From Achromobacter sp. HZ34 (GTDB lineage Bacteria; Pseudomonadota; Gammaproteobacteria; Burkholderiales; Burkholderiaceae_B), in assembly GCF_002209485.1 (NCBI RefSeq), contig NZ_NJIX01000010.1, forward strand, positions 124,001-188,000: 64,000 nt of DNA, given 5' to 3'. Shown in pieces: positions 8,251 to 18,973 of this stretch. The notes under the pieces were generated by a model, which saw only the letters and a program-made list of their open reading frames with translations, had not been told where the DNA came from and searched no databases. How positions within the stretch are numbered: position 1 is the stretch's first letter; each line of letters opens with the position of its first letter. The position numbers and the translations under genes were made by a program.

Positions 8251-9147
8251 TTGAATCTTCGTCAGATTGAAGTGTTTCGCGCAGTCATGCTGGCCGGCTC
8301 GGTCAGCGGGGCGGCCCAGCTTCTGCATGTCTCGCAACCTGCCGTCAGCCGGCTGATTTCCTACACCGAATCGCGGCTCGGCTTTGTTTTGTTCCAGCGC
8401 TTGCGCGGGCGTCTGCATCCCACCCCGGAAGCCCACAAGCTGTTCAACGAGGTCGAGGTGCTGTACCAGGGTGTGCAGCGCATCAACGGCCTCGCCAGCG
8501 ATATGGCCAACCAGGCCGGCGGCGTACTACGGGTGGCCTGCAGTCCCAGCCTGGCGTACGCCCTGATGCCCATGGCCATCGCCAAGTTCTCGCTGCGCTT
8601 CCCCGACGTGCAGGTGACGCTGGAGGGCATGCTGGCCGATTCCCTCATCGATTCGGTCCTGACCCAACGCGCCGATGTACTGGTGGCCATGGTGCCGGTC
8701 CAGCATCCCCGCATCCAGGTGCACAAGCTGTTCCGCAACCGGGTGGTGGCGGTGTTGCCGCCGGATCACAAACTGGCCGATCGCAAGCGCCTGCGCGTCG
8801 CCGACCTGAAGAACGAGCGCATCATCGGCTACGGTGCCGAGACGCCGTTGGCGCATGCCATCGGCCGGCTGTACGACGGCGCCCGCATCGCGCCGCGCTG
8901 GGTGGCCGAGGTGATGCAGACCCATGTGGCGTGCGCCATGGTGCATCAAGGGCTGGGGATCGCGCTGGTCGACGAGCTGGCGCAGATGGGCGGCGCCTGG
9001 CCCGACCTGCATGTCCGCGAACTGACGCCCACCATCGACCTGCAGGTACGCCTGGGTTATTCGCGCCACGAACCGCTGTCGGCCGTGGTGCAGGCCTTCG
9101 TCGACGAAGTGCAGGCCTTGCAGCACCCGCTGCTGGTGCCGGTTTGA
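8251..9147 (+). CDS. LysR-family transcriptional regulator of the Bug/AtuA cluster
   Basis: A ~298-aa LysR-type activator or repressor. The N-terminal winged helix-turn-helix is clear (LRQIEVFRAVMLAGSVSGAAQLLHVSQPAVSRLISYTESRLGF). A type-2 periplasmic-binding-like effector domain follows from about residue 90. I favour a TTG start at 8251 with a G-rich ribosome site immediately upstream; a GTG at 8227 would add eight residues. It lies just upstream of and co-directional with the Bug/AtuA/DUF4387 genes. The perfect dyad at 9278-9298 is its likely operator, so it probably controls that cluster in response to the imported or degraded acid. Confidence 0.9.
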   Translation: MNLRQIEVFRAVMLAGSVSGAAQLLHVSQPAVSRLISYTESRLGFVLFQRLRGRLHPTPEAHKLFNEVEVLYQGVQRINGLASDMANQAGGVLRVACSPSLAYALMPMAIAKFSLRFPDVQVTLEGMLADSLIDSVLTQRADVLVAMVPVQHPRIQVHKLFRNRVVAVLPPDHKLADRKRLRVADLKNERIIGYGAETPLAHAIGRLYDGARIAPRWVAEVMQTHVACAMVHQGLGIALVDELAQMGGAWPDLHVRELTPTIDLQVRLGYSRHEPLSAVVQAFVDEVQALQHPLLVPV

Positions 9148-9277
9148 GTCAACGCACCTCGTCATGGCGGTGGTGTTTCGCCTCCGGCGAAGCGGATCGA
9201 TCCCGCGCCTGAGCGTAAACCCTGGGTCCCCCTCCATTTGCCCGCTCAGCCCGTATATCCGCGCTTCTTAACGTCAT

Positions 9278-9298
9278 GTTATGGACTTTTTCCATAAC
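9278..9298. promoter_or_regulatory. Perfect inverted repeat, candidate LysR-type operator
   Basis: GTTATGGA (9278-9285) and TCCATAAC (9291-9298) form a perfect 8-base dyad around CTTTT. It lies 106-126 bases before the Bug gene start and 130 bases after the LysR stop. The size and T-rich interior fit a LysR-type recognition site (T-N11-A geometry). A second small dyad TTCC-ATAAC-GGAA (9290-9302) overlaps its right half and could be the activation half-site. Confidence 0.6.
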
Positions 9299-9403
9299 GG
9301 AATACGACTTTCCTTCAGCCTCTCCCTAGAATTTTTACAGCCGTCGGACCAGGGCGGACGGGATGCCCGCAGAGGCGCCCGCAATCAGACAAGGGGTAAG
9401 GTA

Positions 9404-10426
9404 ATGAAGCTCGCATACACGCATCTACGCCGGCGGCTGGCAACCGTCTCCACCGCCGCCGCCGCCGCGGTCACCGTCATCGGCGCGTTGATGGTGACGC
9501 CCGCGCCATCCCTGGCAGCGGGGACCTTTCCCGACCGGCCGATCACCATGATCACGCCTTACCCCGCCGGCGGATCGCTGGACGCCGTGGGCCGGCCCCT
9601 GGCGCAGATGTTCGAGAAAGCCTCCGGCCAGAGCATGATCATCGAGAACGTCGGCGGCGCCGGCGGCCTGATCGGCGCCAACAAGGTGGCCAAGGCACCA
9701 GCCGATGGCAACACCTTGCTGCTGGCCAGCAACGGCCAGGTCACCATCGCGCCCCTGGTCTACAAGGACATGACCTACAACCCCCAGACCGACCTGGTGC
9801 CCATCGTGCATCTGGTGGACCAGACGGCCGTGCTCTACGCCAGCGCCAAGTCGCCGTACAAGACCTTCGCCGATGTGGTGAAGGCCGTCAAGGAGGGCCA
9901 TGAGTCGCTGCAGTTCGCCTCCACCGGCACCGGCAGCATTTCGCACCTGGCCCTGGAACTGCTGGCGCAGAAAATGGACACGCATTTCACCCACGTGCCG
10001 TACCGCGGCGCCGCGCCGGCCTTGCAGGACCTGGCGGGTGGCCAGGTGCCACTGATGTTCACCTTCGTGGGGTCCGCCAAGCCGCTGACGCAATCCGGCA
10101 TGGTGCGCCCGCTGGCGGTGGCCGCCAAACAGCGGCTGGCCAGCCTGCCCGACGTGCCGACGTTCGCGGAACTGGGTTATCCGGACGTCCAGGCATCGGT
10201 GTGGATAGGCCTGATGGCGCCCAAGGGCACGCCGGCGGACCGGGTGCAGAAACTGGCCAGCCTGGTTGACGGCGTGCTGGCCAACGCGGATTTCAAGAAG
10301 CTCATGGCGGACAACAACATGGAGATCAAGGGCGGCTCCGTGGCGTCCTTCCAGGCCATGATGGCCGCTGACGCAGAGCGCTGGGCTGCCCTGGCCAAGA
10401 CCGTCAACCTGGCCTCATCCAAATAG
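9404..10426 (+). CDS. Bug-family (TctC) periplasmic solute-binding protein
   Basis: A 340-aa extracytoplasmic binding protein of the Bug/TctC family, greatly expanded in Bordetella. A signal peptide covers about residues 1-39 (twin-basic start, long Ala/Val core, PSLAAG cleavage). Family hallmarks are FPDRPITMITPYPAGGSLDAVGRPLAQ, the IENVGGAGGLIGANKVAKAPADGNTLL block, and THVPYRGAAPALQDLAGGQVPLMF. Start ATG 9404 has AAGGGGTAAGG upstream; the longer frame from 9281 crosses the promoter region. No TctA/TctB permease genes are present here, as is common for orphan Bug proteins. The ligand is probably a carboxylate linked to the AtuA-like gene downstream. Confidence 0.94.
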   Translation: MKLAYTHLRRRLATVSTAAAAAVTVIGALMVTPAPSLAAGTFPDRPITMITPYPAGGSLDAVGRPLAQMFEKASGQSMIIENVGGAGGLIGANKVAKAPADGNTLLLASNGQVTIAPLVYKDMTYNPQTDLVPIVHLVDQTAVLYASAKSPYKTFADVVKAVKEGHESLQFASTGTGSISHLALELLAQKMDTHFTHVPYRGAAPALQDLAGGQVPLMFTFVGSAKPLTQSGMVRPLAVAAKQRLASLPDVPTFAELGYPDVQASVWIGLMAPKGTPADRVQKLASLVDGVLANADFKKLMADNNMEIKGGSVASFQAMMAADAERWAALAKTVNLASSK

Positions 10427-10466
10427 CATTTTCAGCAAGACGTACTCACCTCAAGCAGGACGGAAC

Positions 10467-11831
10467 ATGAAACAAGTAACCGGCGTGGCGCCATCGGGCT
10501 CGATGGGTAGCGGCTATAACCTGGCGTCCTTCAAGCGCGCCATGCAGGCCAATCCCGATTTCATCGGACAGGATGCAGGATCCACCGACATGGGTCCGTA
10601 CTATCACGGCGCGGACAAGGCATTCCTGCCGTTGTCGGCCTACCGGCGCGACCTGTCGGTGATGCTGGCGGCCGCGCGTGCCGCCAAGATCCCGCTGCTG
10701 ATCGGCTCGGCCATCACCAACGGCTCGAATGCCACGCTGGAACTGATGATCCGCATGGTGCGCGAGGTGGCGGCCGAACAGAAGCTGTCGTTCAAGCTGG
10801 CCATCATCAGCGCCGAGATCGACAAGAAATACCTGAAGGAAAAGATTGCCACCCATGGCCCGCTGGAAGGACTGGGCCCCGCCAGCGGCCTGACCGCGCA
10901 GATGGTCGACGCCGCCGGCCCCATCGTGGCGCAGATGGGCATGGAGCCCTTCATGCGGGCGCTGGAAGCCGGTGCCGAAGTCATCATCGCCGGCCGCGCT
11001 TGCGACGACGCCGTCTTCGCGGCCATGCCGGTGCTGCGGGGTTTCGATCCGGGCCTGTCGCTGCATTGCGGCAAGATCCTGGAGTGTGCGGGCCTGTCGG
11101 CGGTGCCCTATGACCTGGGCGAACCCATGATCGGGCGCGTGCGCGAAGATCACTTCGAGGTGGAGCCCGGCAATCCGAACAGCCGCTGCACCACGGTGTC
11201 GGTGGCCGGACACTCCCTGTACGAGCGCAGCGATCCTTTCCTGCAGGCAGGCCCCGGCGGTATCAACGACCTGACCCATGCCACCTTCGAGCAGGTCGAT
11301 CCGCGCATCGTGCAGGTACGCGGCAGCCGCTACATCAACGACAGCAACTATCGCGTCAAGCTGGAAGGCGCCGAGCAGCTGGGCTACCGCAGCATCGTCG
11401 TGGTCGGTATCCGCGATGCCGTCATGATCGGCCAGCTGGACCATGTGCTGGAGCATGCCCGCGAACGCGCCGAGGAACGTTTCGGCCTGAAGGAAAACAA
11501 CATCAGCCTGCTGTTCCGCCAATACGGCAAGAACGGTGTGATGGGCGACCTGGAGCCGGATCTCGATCACGTACCCAAGGAAATCGGCCTGGTCATCGAC
11601 GCCGTGGGGCCGGACCAGGACACCGCCACGGCGGTGGCCATGTTCACGCGCGGCGTGCTGCAGCACGCCGACTATCCGGGCATCCTGACCACGGCGGGCA
11701 ATATGGCGTATCCCTTCTCGCCCTTCGGCGTACCCGTCGGGCCGGCCTACCGCTTTTCCGTCTACCACCTGATGCCCGTGGCCGATGCCACGGAATGCTT
11801 CCCCATCCATTACGAGAACATCCGGAATTGA
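10467..11831 (+). CDS. AtuA-like DUF1446 protein
   Basis: A 454-aa protein matching the DUF1446/acyclic terpene utilisation AtuA-like family, shown by the N-terminal MGSGYNLASFKRAMQANPDFIGQDAGSTDMGPYYHG, the RACDDAVFAAMP segment and the C-terminal GNMAYPFSPFGVPVG motif. AtuA was named from citronellol/geraniol catabolism, but the reaction of this family is not firmly established. It follows the Bug gene by 40 bases and is followed three bases later by the DUF4387 gene. AtuA-like and DUF4387 proteins commonly occur as neighbours and probably form one enzyme. Expected location is the cytoplasm. Confidence 0.88.
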   Translation: MKQVTGVAPSGSMGSGYNLASFKRAMQANPDFIGQDAGSTDMGPYYHGADKAFLPLSAYRRDLSVMLAAARAAKIPLLIGSAITNGSNATLELMIRMVREVAAEQKLSFKLAIISAEIDKKYLKEKIATHGPLEGLGPASGLTAQMVDAAGPIVAQMGMEPFMRALEAGAEVIIAGRACDDAVFAAMPVLRGFDPGLSLHCGKILECAGLSAVPYDLGEPMIGRVREDHFEVEPGNPNSRCTTVSVAGHSLYERSDPFLQAGPGGINDLTHATFEQVDPRIVQVRGSRYINDSNYRVKLEGAEQLGYRSIVVVGIRDAVMIGQLDHVLEHARERAEERFGLKENNISLLFRQYGKNGVMGDLEPDLDHVPKEIGLVIDAVGPDQDTATAVAMFTRGVLQHADYPGILTTAGNMAYPFSPFGVPVGPAYRFSVYHLMPVADATECFPIHYENIRN

Positions 11832-11833
11832 TC

Positions 11834-12172
11834 ATGGCTAAAACGACCTCCAGCAAGACCCAGCCGATGACGGCCTACGCCAAGGTCATCCGTAGCAAGA
11901 ACTCGGGTCCCTTCGACCTGACCTTCGACATCATGTTCGACGCGGACGCGCCTTATCTGCATGTGAAGAACAGCGGTGTGATCAACGTCGAGAACGTGGC
12001 GCGGGCCTTTGCCATCCCGGCGGCCGAGGTGCTGGTCTGCACGCCGTTCGACGCGGCGCGCGCTTTCAAGATCACCATCAAGCGGCCGGTCAGTTCCGGC
12101 GATCTGCAGGACCGCGACGTGTATGGCTGCCAGCAGCACGTGCCGCTGACCCGGATTCAAGTTCCGGTCTGA
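11834..12172 (+). CDS. DUF4387 protein, probable partner of the AtuA-like protein
   Basis: A 112-aa soluble protein of the DUF4387 family (AKVIRSKNSGPFDLTFDIMF, then RAFAIPAAEVLVCTPFDAARAFKITIKRP, then DVYGCQQHVPL). The ATG at 11834 lies two bases after the AtuA-like stop; the frame extends to 11795 inside that gene, but the ATG gives a family-like N-terminus. It is likely a small subunit or partner of the AtuA-like protein. Its 3' end overlaps the convergent nsrR gene by 16 bases. No catalytic motif is recognised. Confidence 0.88.
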   Translation: MAKTTSSKTQPMTAYAKVIRSKNSGPFDLTFDIMFDADAPYLHVKNSGVINVENVARAFAIPAAEVLVCTPFDAARAFKITIKRPVSSGDLQDRDVYGCQQHVPLTRIQVPV

Positions 12173-12699
12173 CGCGGCGCGCGGGCAGGGCGGGGCGGTT
12201 TGCCGCGTTTGGCGGCCGCCGCCACCGTGGCTGCCTCGTGCAGTTCGTCGCGCACGTCCACCAGCGACAAGGCCTGGCTGAAAGCTCGGTTCAGCGCGGC
12301 CGGCTTGTCGACCAGGTCCTGCAGGGTGACGCCGTCCAGGACCTCGAACCAGGCCTGCAGCGCGCGTTGCAGCACGTTCTTCAGCACACAGGCACGGGTA
12401 ATGACGCAGCGGTTGTCGTCATGGAAGCATTCGACCATGGCGAAGTCGCTTTCCGTGGTCCTGACGACTTCCCCGATATTGATGTCCTTGGGTTCGCGGC
12501 CCAGGCGCAGGCCGCCGGCGCGGCCGCGCGTGGTGCGCAGGAATCCTTCCTGGCCCAGCTTCTGCACGATCTTGATCAGATGGTTGCGCGGGATGCCGTA
12601 GGCATCGGCGATATGCTGGATGGTGACGGGTTCGTCGGGATGCGACGCCACGTAGATCAGCGCGCGCAGACTGTAGTCCGTGTAATCGGTAAGCCGCAT
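12157..12699 (-). CDS. nsrR: NsrR, Rrf2-family nitric-oxide-sensing repressor
   Basis: A 180-aa Rrf2-family iron-sulfur repressor. The winged helix is MRLTDYTDYSLRALIYVASHP...TIQHIADAYGIPRNHLIKIVQKLGQ. The cluster-binding cysteines appear as C-x6-C-x5-C in VECFHDDNRCVITRACVL, matching NsrR rather than IscR spacing. The frame is open to 12852, but the ATG at 12699 begins the conserved N-terminus. It is divergent from hmp, with a near-ideal NsrR box between them. In this family nitric oxide destroys the cluster and lifts repression of the nitric oxide dioxygenase gene. A C-terminal Lys/Arg/Pro tail is unremarkable. Confidence 0.93.
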   Translation of the reverse strand: MRLTDYTDYSLRALIYVASHPDEPVTIQHIADAYGIPRNHLIKIVQKLGQEGFLRTTRGRAGGLRLGREPKDINIGEVVRTTESDFAMVECFHDDNRCVITRACVLKNVLQRALQAWFEVLDGVTLQDLVDKPAALNRAFSQALSLVDVRDELHEAATVAAAAKRGKPPRPARAPRQTGT

Positions 12700-12840
12700 G
12701 GAAAAGGCGCGTGTTGGTTGATGGCTGAAGTGTGGCGGAAGTGTGGCCGATGCGCGGGGCGTGAGGGCTACCGAGCAAGGTAAGAACCACACCGGTTTGA
12801 TCCAGGTCAAAAGTCTAGCACGCGGGCCGCCGCGCAATCT

Positions 12841-12869
12841 TTTAAGTTGCATTGGATATACAACTTAAA
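12841..12869. promoter_or_regulatory. NsrR operator of hmp
   Basis: Perfect 9-base arms TTTAAGTTG (12841-12849) and CAACTTAAA (12861-12869) surround CATTGGATATA. The inner 23 bases match the AAGNTGCAT-N5-ATNCANCTT pattern of NsrR sites in enteric and beta-proteobacterial hmp promoters. It lies 47 bases before the hmp ATG, overlapping where a -35/-10 region would be. Confidence 0.85.
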
Positions 12870-12915
12870 ATAGAATGGCCACAACGGATTAAGAAGATAT
12901 CTTTAGGAGTTCACC

Positions 12916-14145
12916 ATGTTGTCGCAGAAGTCCCGGCCGTATATCGATGCCAGCGTTCCCGTGTTGCGTGAGCATGGGCTGACGATCACCAAGACGTTTT
13001 ACAGCAATATGTTCGCCGACCGCCCGGACCTGACGAACCTGTTCAACATGGGCAACCAGGCCAGCGGCGCGCAGCAGCAATCGCTGGCGTCGGCGGTGTT
13101 CGCCTACGCCGCCAATTACGACCGCGCCGACGTGCTGGCGCCCGTGTTGGACCGCATCGTGCACAAGCATGCGGCGGTGGGCTTGAAGCCGTCGCACTAC
13201 ACCATCGTGGGCCGCCACCTGCTGGGCGCCATCAAGCAGGTGTTGGGCGATGCCGCCACGCCGGATCTGATGGCGGCCTGGGACGAAGCATATTGGTTGC
13301 TGGCCGGCGAACTGATCGCGGCTGAAGGGCGCCTGTATGAACGCAGCAACGCCGGGCCGGACCATCGCCTGCCGCTGCGCATCACCGAGCGCTGTGCGCA
13401 AGGCAGCGAGATCGTCGCCCTGACGCTGGCCTCCACGGATGGTACGGCTTTGCCGGACTTCCAGCCTGGCCAGTATGTGTCGGTGGTGGTCGAGTTGCGC
13501 CCCGGCGTGTTCCAGCAGCGCCAATACAGCCTGTCCGATGCGCCCAACGGCAGCAGCTGGCGTATTTCCATCAAGCGCGAAGCGGCAGGCGCCGACACGC
13601 CGGCGGGCGTCGTGTCGAACTGGCTGCACGACAATGCCAAGGTGGGTGATGTGCTGATGGTCAGCCGTCCCTACGGCGACTTCGCGCCGGCCCTGGACGG
13701 CGCGTCGCCCATCGTGCTGCTGTCGGCCGGTGTCGGCATCACGCCCATGATCTCCGTGTTGAACACGATGGCGCAGCGCAACCCGGCGCGGCCGGTGGTG
13801 TTCGCGCATGCGGCGCGTGATCTCGGCCGCCTGGCGCATCTGGATGATGTGGCCGACGCTGGCGCGCGGATGCCGGCGCTCAGCGCCCATTACTTCCTGG
13901 AGTCGTTGCCGGGCACGCCGCAGGCACAGGCCGACGGGCTGCTCGCCGGTGCCACCACGCACGCCGGCCGTATGAATCTGGCGGCCATGCTGGATGAAGG
14001 GCAGCTTGCCGAGACGGACTTCTATCTATGCGGTCCGCTGCCTTTCATGCAGGCGCAGCGCACGGCGCTGCTGGAGGCGGGTGTGCCGTCCAGCCGCGTA
14101 CACCGGGAAGTCTTCGGGCCGGATCTGCTGGACGACCTTCTTTAA
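12916..14145 (+). CDS. hmp: Flavohaemoprotein, nitric oxide dioxygenase Hmp
   Basis: A 409-aa cytoplasmic flavohaemoglobin that converts nitric oxide plus oxygen to nitrate using NADPH or NADH. The globin domain (1-140) includes the proximal-histidine region IVHKHAAVGLKPSHYTIVG and the distal region with YSNMF. The FAD domain (about 150-260) has RQYSLSDAP. The NAD(P)-binding domain (about 265-400) has LLSAGVGITPMISVL and FYLCGPLPFMQ. AGGAG lies 6 bases before the ATG. It sits under an NsrR box and opposite nsrR, so induction by nitric oxide is expected. Full length for the family. Confidence 0.97.
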   Translation: MLSQKSRPYIDASVPVLREHGLTITKTFYSNMFADRPDLTNLFNMGNQASGAQQQSLASAVFAYAANYDRADVLAPVLDRIVHKHAAVGLKPSHYTIVGRHLLGAIKQVLGDAATPDLMAAWDEAYWLLAGELIAAEGRLYERSNAGPDHRLPLRITERCAQGSEIVALTLASTDGTALPDFQPGQYVSVVVELRPGVFQQRQYSLSDAPNGSSWRISIKREAAGADTPAGVVSNWLHDNAKVGDVLMVSRPYGDFAPALDGASPIVLLSAGVGITPMISVLNTMAQRNPARPVVFAHAARDLGRLAHLDDVADAGARMPALSAHYFLESLPGTPQAQADGLLAGATTHAGRMNLAAMLDEGQLAETDFYLCGPLPFMQAQRTALLEAGVPSSRVHREVFGPDLLDDLL

Positions 14146-14146
14146 C

Positions 14147-14174
14147 GCACCACTGCTAAGGCACCACTGCTAAG
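14147..14174. repeat. Tandem 14-base duplication at the hmp/lipoprotein gene junction
   Basis: GCACCACTGCTAAG occurs twice head to tail (14147-14160 and 14161-14174), followed by a partial third copy GCACCACGG. It fills the gap between the convergent stops of hmp and the beta-propeller lipoprotein gene and includes that gene's stop codon. It looks like a recent slippage duplication that may have altered the lipoprotein 3' end. Confidence 0.8.
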
Positions 14175-16281
14175 GCACCACGGCCACCAGCGGCACCGGC
14201 GGCCCGATGACCGGCGTGTTCAAGGGCGCCGCTGCACCGATGGCGATGGTCATGGAGTTCGCCCCAGGGTTGAGGTCGGGATTCGGATTCTGCTTCCAGT
14301 TGTTCATCAGCCAGAGATTGCCCGATCGATCGATCTGGCCGCCGGTGATGCGCTCCAGCGCATTGCTGGTGTAGCCGGTGGCGGGCGAGATGGGATCGCC
14401 CGTCTTCATGCCCGCCGGGCATTTGCTGGTATCCGTGCCGCAGAATCGGCTGACGCCGGTCAGCTGGGTCGTGGGCGTGACGCCGACACCATCCGGCCCG
14501 AAGTTGAACACCCACACCGTATCGTTACCATCCACCGAGATGCCCCAGGGTACGGTCAAGCCGCCGCCGGTGAAGGGCGAGCCGGGATAGGGCTGGCGGT
14601 TGTCGCGTTGATACAGGGTGATCGAAGGATTGCTGGCCGGACCAACCATGCTGCGGTCGGGGCAGGGAGCATCCAGCCAGTCCGAATTGGCGATCCAGAC
14701 ATTGCCCGTGCTGTCGACGGCATTGCCGATGGGGTGGCTGATCAAGGGATGGGCCGGATCGGCGCCTGCGTTGGTCAGTGTATCGATGATGGCCCCGTCC
14801 GGTGACAGCACCACCATGGTGTTGCCCCGGTTGGTGGTGATCCAGACGTTGCCGTCCAGGTCGACTACCGCCCCGAAGGGTTTGAGATTGGGCAACGCTC
14901 CAGGCGCCAGCGTGGCCAGCGGGATATTGATGGCCTGCGTCGGATCGCCGTGGGGGATCTTCGTCACCGAGTCGTTGCCGCAGTTGGCCAGCCAGATGTT
15001 GCCCGCGCGATCCGACGTCGTTCCCTGCGGCCACGAAATCTTGCCTTGGGTGTAGCCGGTGCTGGGCGAGATGGGCGTGCCGTCAGGTTGGAAGGCCGAC
15101 ACGCTATTGTGCGGCGCTTCCTTGGGCGTGCCGATGCAGGGCGGGTCCTCGAAGCCGAAATTGCCGGTCCAGATGTTGCCGGTGGGGTCCAGCGTGATGC
15201 CGAAGCCGGCGCCGCTGAGACCGCCGCCGTAATAGGGCGAGCCGGCCACCACCTGGCCTGCCGGCGAGAACTTGAGAAGGCGCAGGCCGGCGCAGGTGGA
15301 CTGGCCGGCGTACTGCGGTTCGTAGTTGTCGTTGGCCCAGGCATAGCCCTGGGCATCGAAGGCGATGTTGCCCACGCCGTTGACATAATTGGTGGGGCTC
15401 TGCGTGCTGAACGCGCCGCCGGTGGTTTTCAGGAACAGCAGCCAGTTGGTGGGGCGGGCGGTCAGTCCCAGGTAATGGGCCGGCGATCCCTGCGCCAGGA
15501 GGAATATCGGGTCGGCGGCATCGTCCGGGTAACCGGGATACGACGGGCTCTTCACCAGATTCGACAGGGCCTGCAGCACGTCAGCCGGCGTCTTGCCGCC
15601 CGCGGGCGTGGCCGCGGCGAACAGCTTGGTGCAGTCCCCCTGGCTGGCGACGCAGGCGGCGACGACATTGGCGAGGGAATTGAACGTGGCCTGGGTCGAG
15701 GTTTCGTCGCCGTTGGGCGATGACGCCAGTGCCGTGCCGATGGCGCCGGTCAGCGGATCGGCCAGATTGGCGGCCATCTGCGCGGCGTTGCGCATACCGA
15801 CCGCATCGCCCGCGATGCCCGTGGCGCTGATGAACTGCGCGTAGGCGTTACCCGTGGCGACGGTAGTGCGGTCATTGACCACGACTTTGCCGCTGGCTTG
15901 GCCGTCGTCGGTGCCAATGGCGCTGGCCAGCATGGCCGAGCCCGAGGTTGCCTGCACGAACAGGACCGGTTTTTCGGCCTTCCGGGTATCGGAGAGCGAA
16001 TAGCGGATGGTGAAGCTGCCGTCGCTGGCCGTGGTGTCGGTGCCCAGTTGGGTCCATGCGGCGCCTTTGTCCGAAAAGCTGCCGTAGACGGCTACCTTGT
16101 AGTTTGCCAAGGGGCCATTGCTGCTTTCCACGCGGCCGGTCAGGGCCAGGTCTTTATCACCGCCGGATGACGAGTCATCGTCCGAACATGCCCCCAGCGC
16201 CAGTACCAGACTGGCCGCTACCGCAACGGCGCGCAAAAGCCTGCTGCCCTGCGCACGTTGAACCCCGGTCCCCTGCTTCAT
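14170..16281 (-). CDS. Large lipoprotein with NHL/Vgb-like beta-propeller
   Basis: A 703-aa secreted lipoprotein. A type II signal peptide with lipobox LALGAC places the lipidated cysteine at residue 32, followed by a Ser/Asp/Gly-rich tether (SDDDSSSGG). A carboxypeptidase-regulatory-like beta-sandwich segment follows (about 45-120, LTGRVESSNGPLANYKVAVYGSF). The second half holds repeated NHL/streptogramin-lyase-like blades with the recurring pattern D-x-x-GN-(V/I)-W-(I/V)-(A/T)-N (GNIWTGNFG, GNIWLANCG, GNVWITTNR, GNVWIANSD, GNLWLMNNW). The open frame runs upstream to 16647, but ATG 16281 starts the signal peptide. No enzyme activity can be assigned. Confidence 0.85.
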   Translation of the reverse strand: MKQGTGVQRAQGSRLLRAVAVAASLVLALGACSDDDSSSGGDKDLALTGRVESSNGPLANYKVAVYGSFSDKGAAWTQLGTDTTASDGSFTIRYSLSDTRKAEKPVLFVQATSGSAMLASAIGTDDGQASGKVVVNDRTTVATGNAYAQFISATGIAGDAVGMRNAAQMAANLADPLTGAIGTALASSPNGDETSTQATFNSLANVVAACVASQGDCTKLFAAATPAGGKTPADVLQALSNLVKSPSYPGYPDDAADPIFLLAQGSPAHYLGLTARPTNWLLFLKTTGGAFSTQSPTNYVNGVGNIAFDAQGYAWANDNYEPQYAGQSTCAGLRLLKFSPAGQVVAGSPYYGGGLSGAGFGITLDPTGNIWTGNFGFEDPPCIGTPKEAPHNSVSAFQPDGTPISPSTGYTQGKISWPQGTTSDRAGNIWLANCGNDSVTKIPHGDPTQAINIPLATLAPGALPNLKPFGAVVDLDGNVWITTNRGNTMVVLSPDGAIIDTLTNAGADPAHPLISHPIGNAVDSTGNVWIANSDWLDAPCPDRSMVGPASNPSITLYQRDNRQPYPGSPFTGGGLTVPWGISVDGNDTVWVFNFGPDGVGVTPTTQLTGVSRFCGTDTSKCPAGMKTGDPISPATGYTSNALERITGGQIDRSGNLWLMNNWKQNPNPDLNPGANSMTIAIGAAAPLNTPVIGPPVPLVAVVP

Positions 16282-16372
16282 CTTCGCGTCCTCGGTGTGA
16301 TAGCCGTGGCTCCGACCCGTTTCGAGCCTTCGGAAAAGCGCAGAGAGCTTAGGCGAGACTGCCTTGCTCATC

Positions 16373-16387
16373 CATCGCTTTTCGATG
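16373..16387. promoter_or_regulatory. Small dyad in the lipoprotein/katE divergent promoter region
   Basis: CATCG-CTTTT-CGATG (16373-16387) lies in the 227-base gap between the divergent starts of the lipoprotein gene (16281) and the catalase gene (16509). It could be a regulator site, but nothing identifies the protein. The rest of the gap shows no strong element. Confidence 0.3.
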
Positions 16388-16508
16388 AAACCGCGAAAAC
16401 GGTCGATGAAATCGGCGGTACGGCGGTTGCTGAGTGCCCACACTTCGGCAGGTCCGCTTCGCAAATCCGCCCCGGCAGTTCCAGCCCACCATCCAGGAGT
16501 CCACCGCA

Positions 16509-18965
<2,457 letters not shown>

Positions 18966-18973
18966 GTCCAGTA

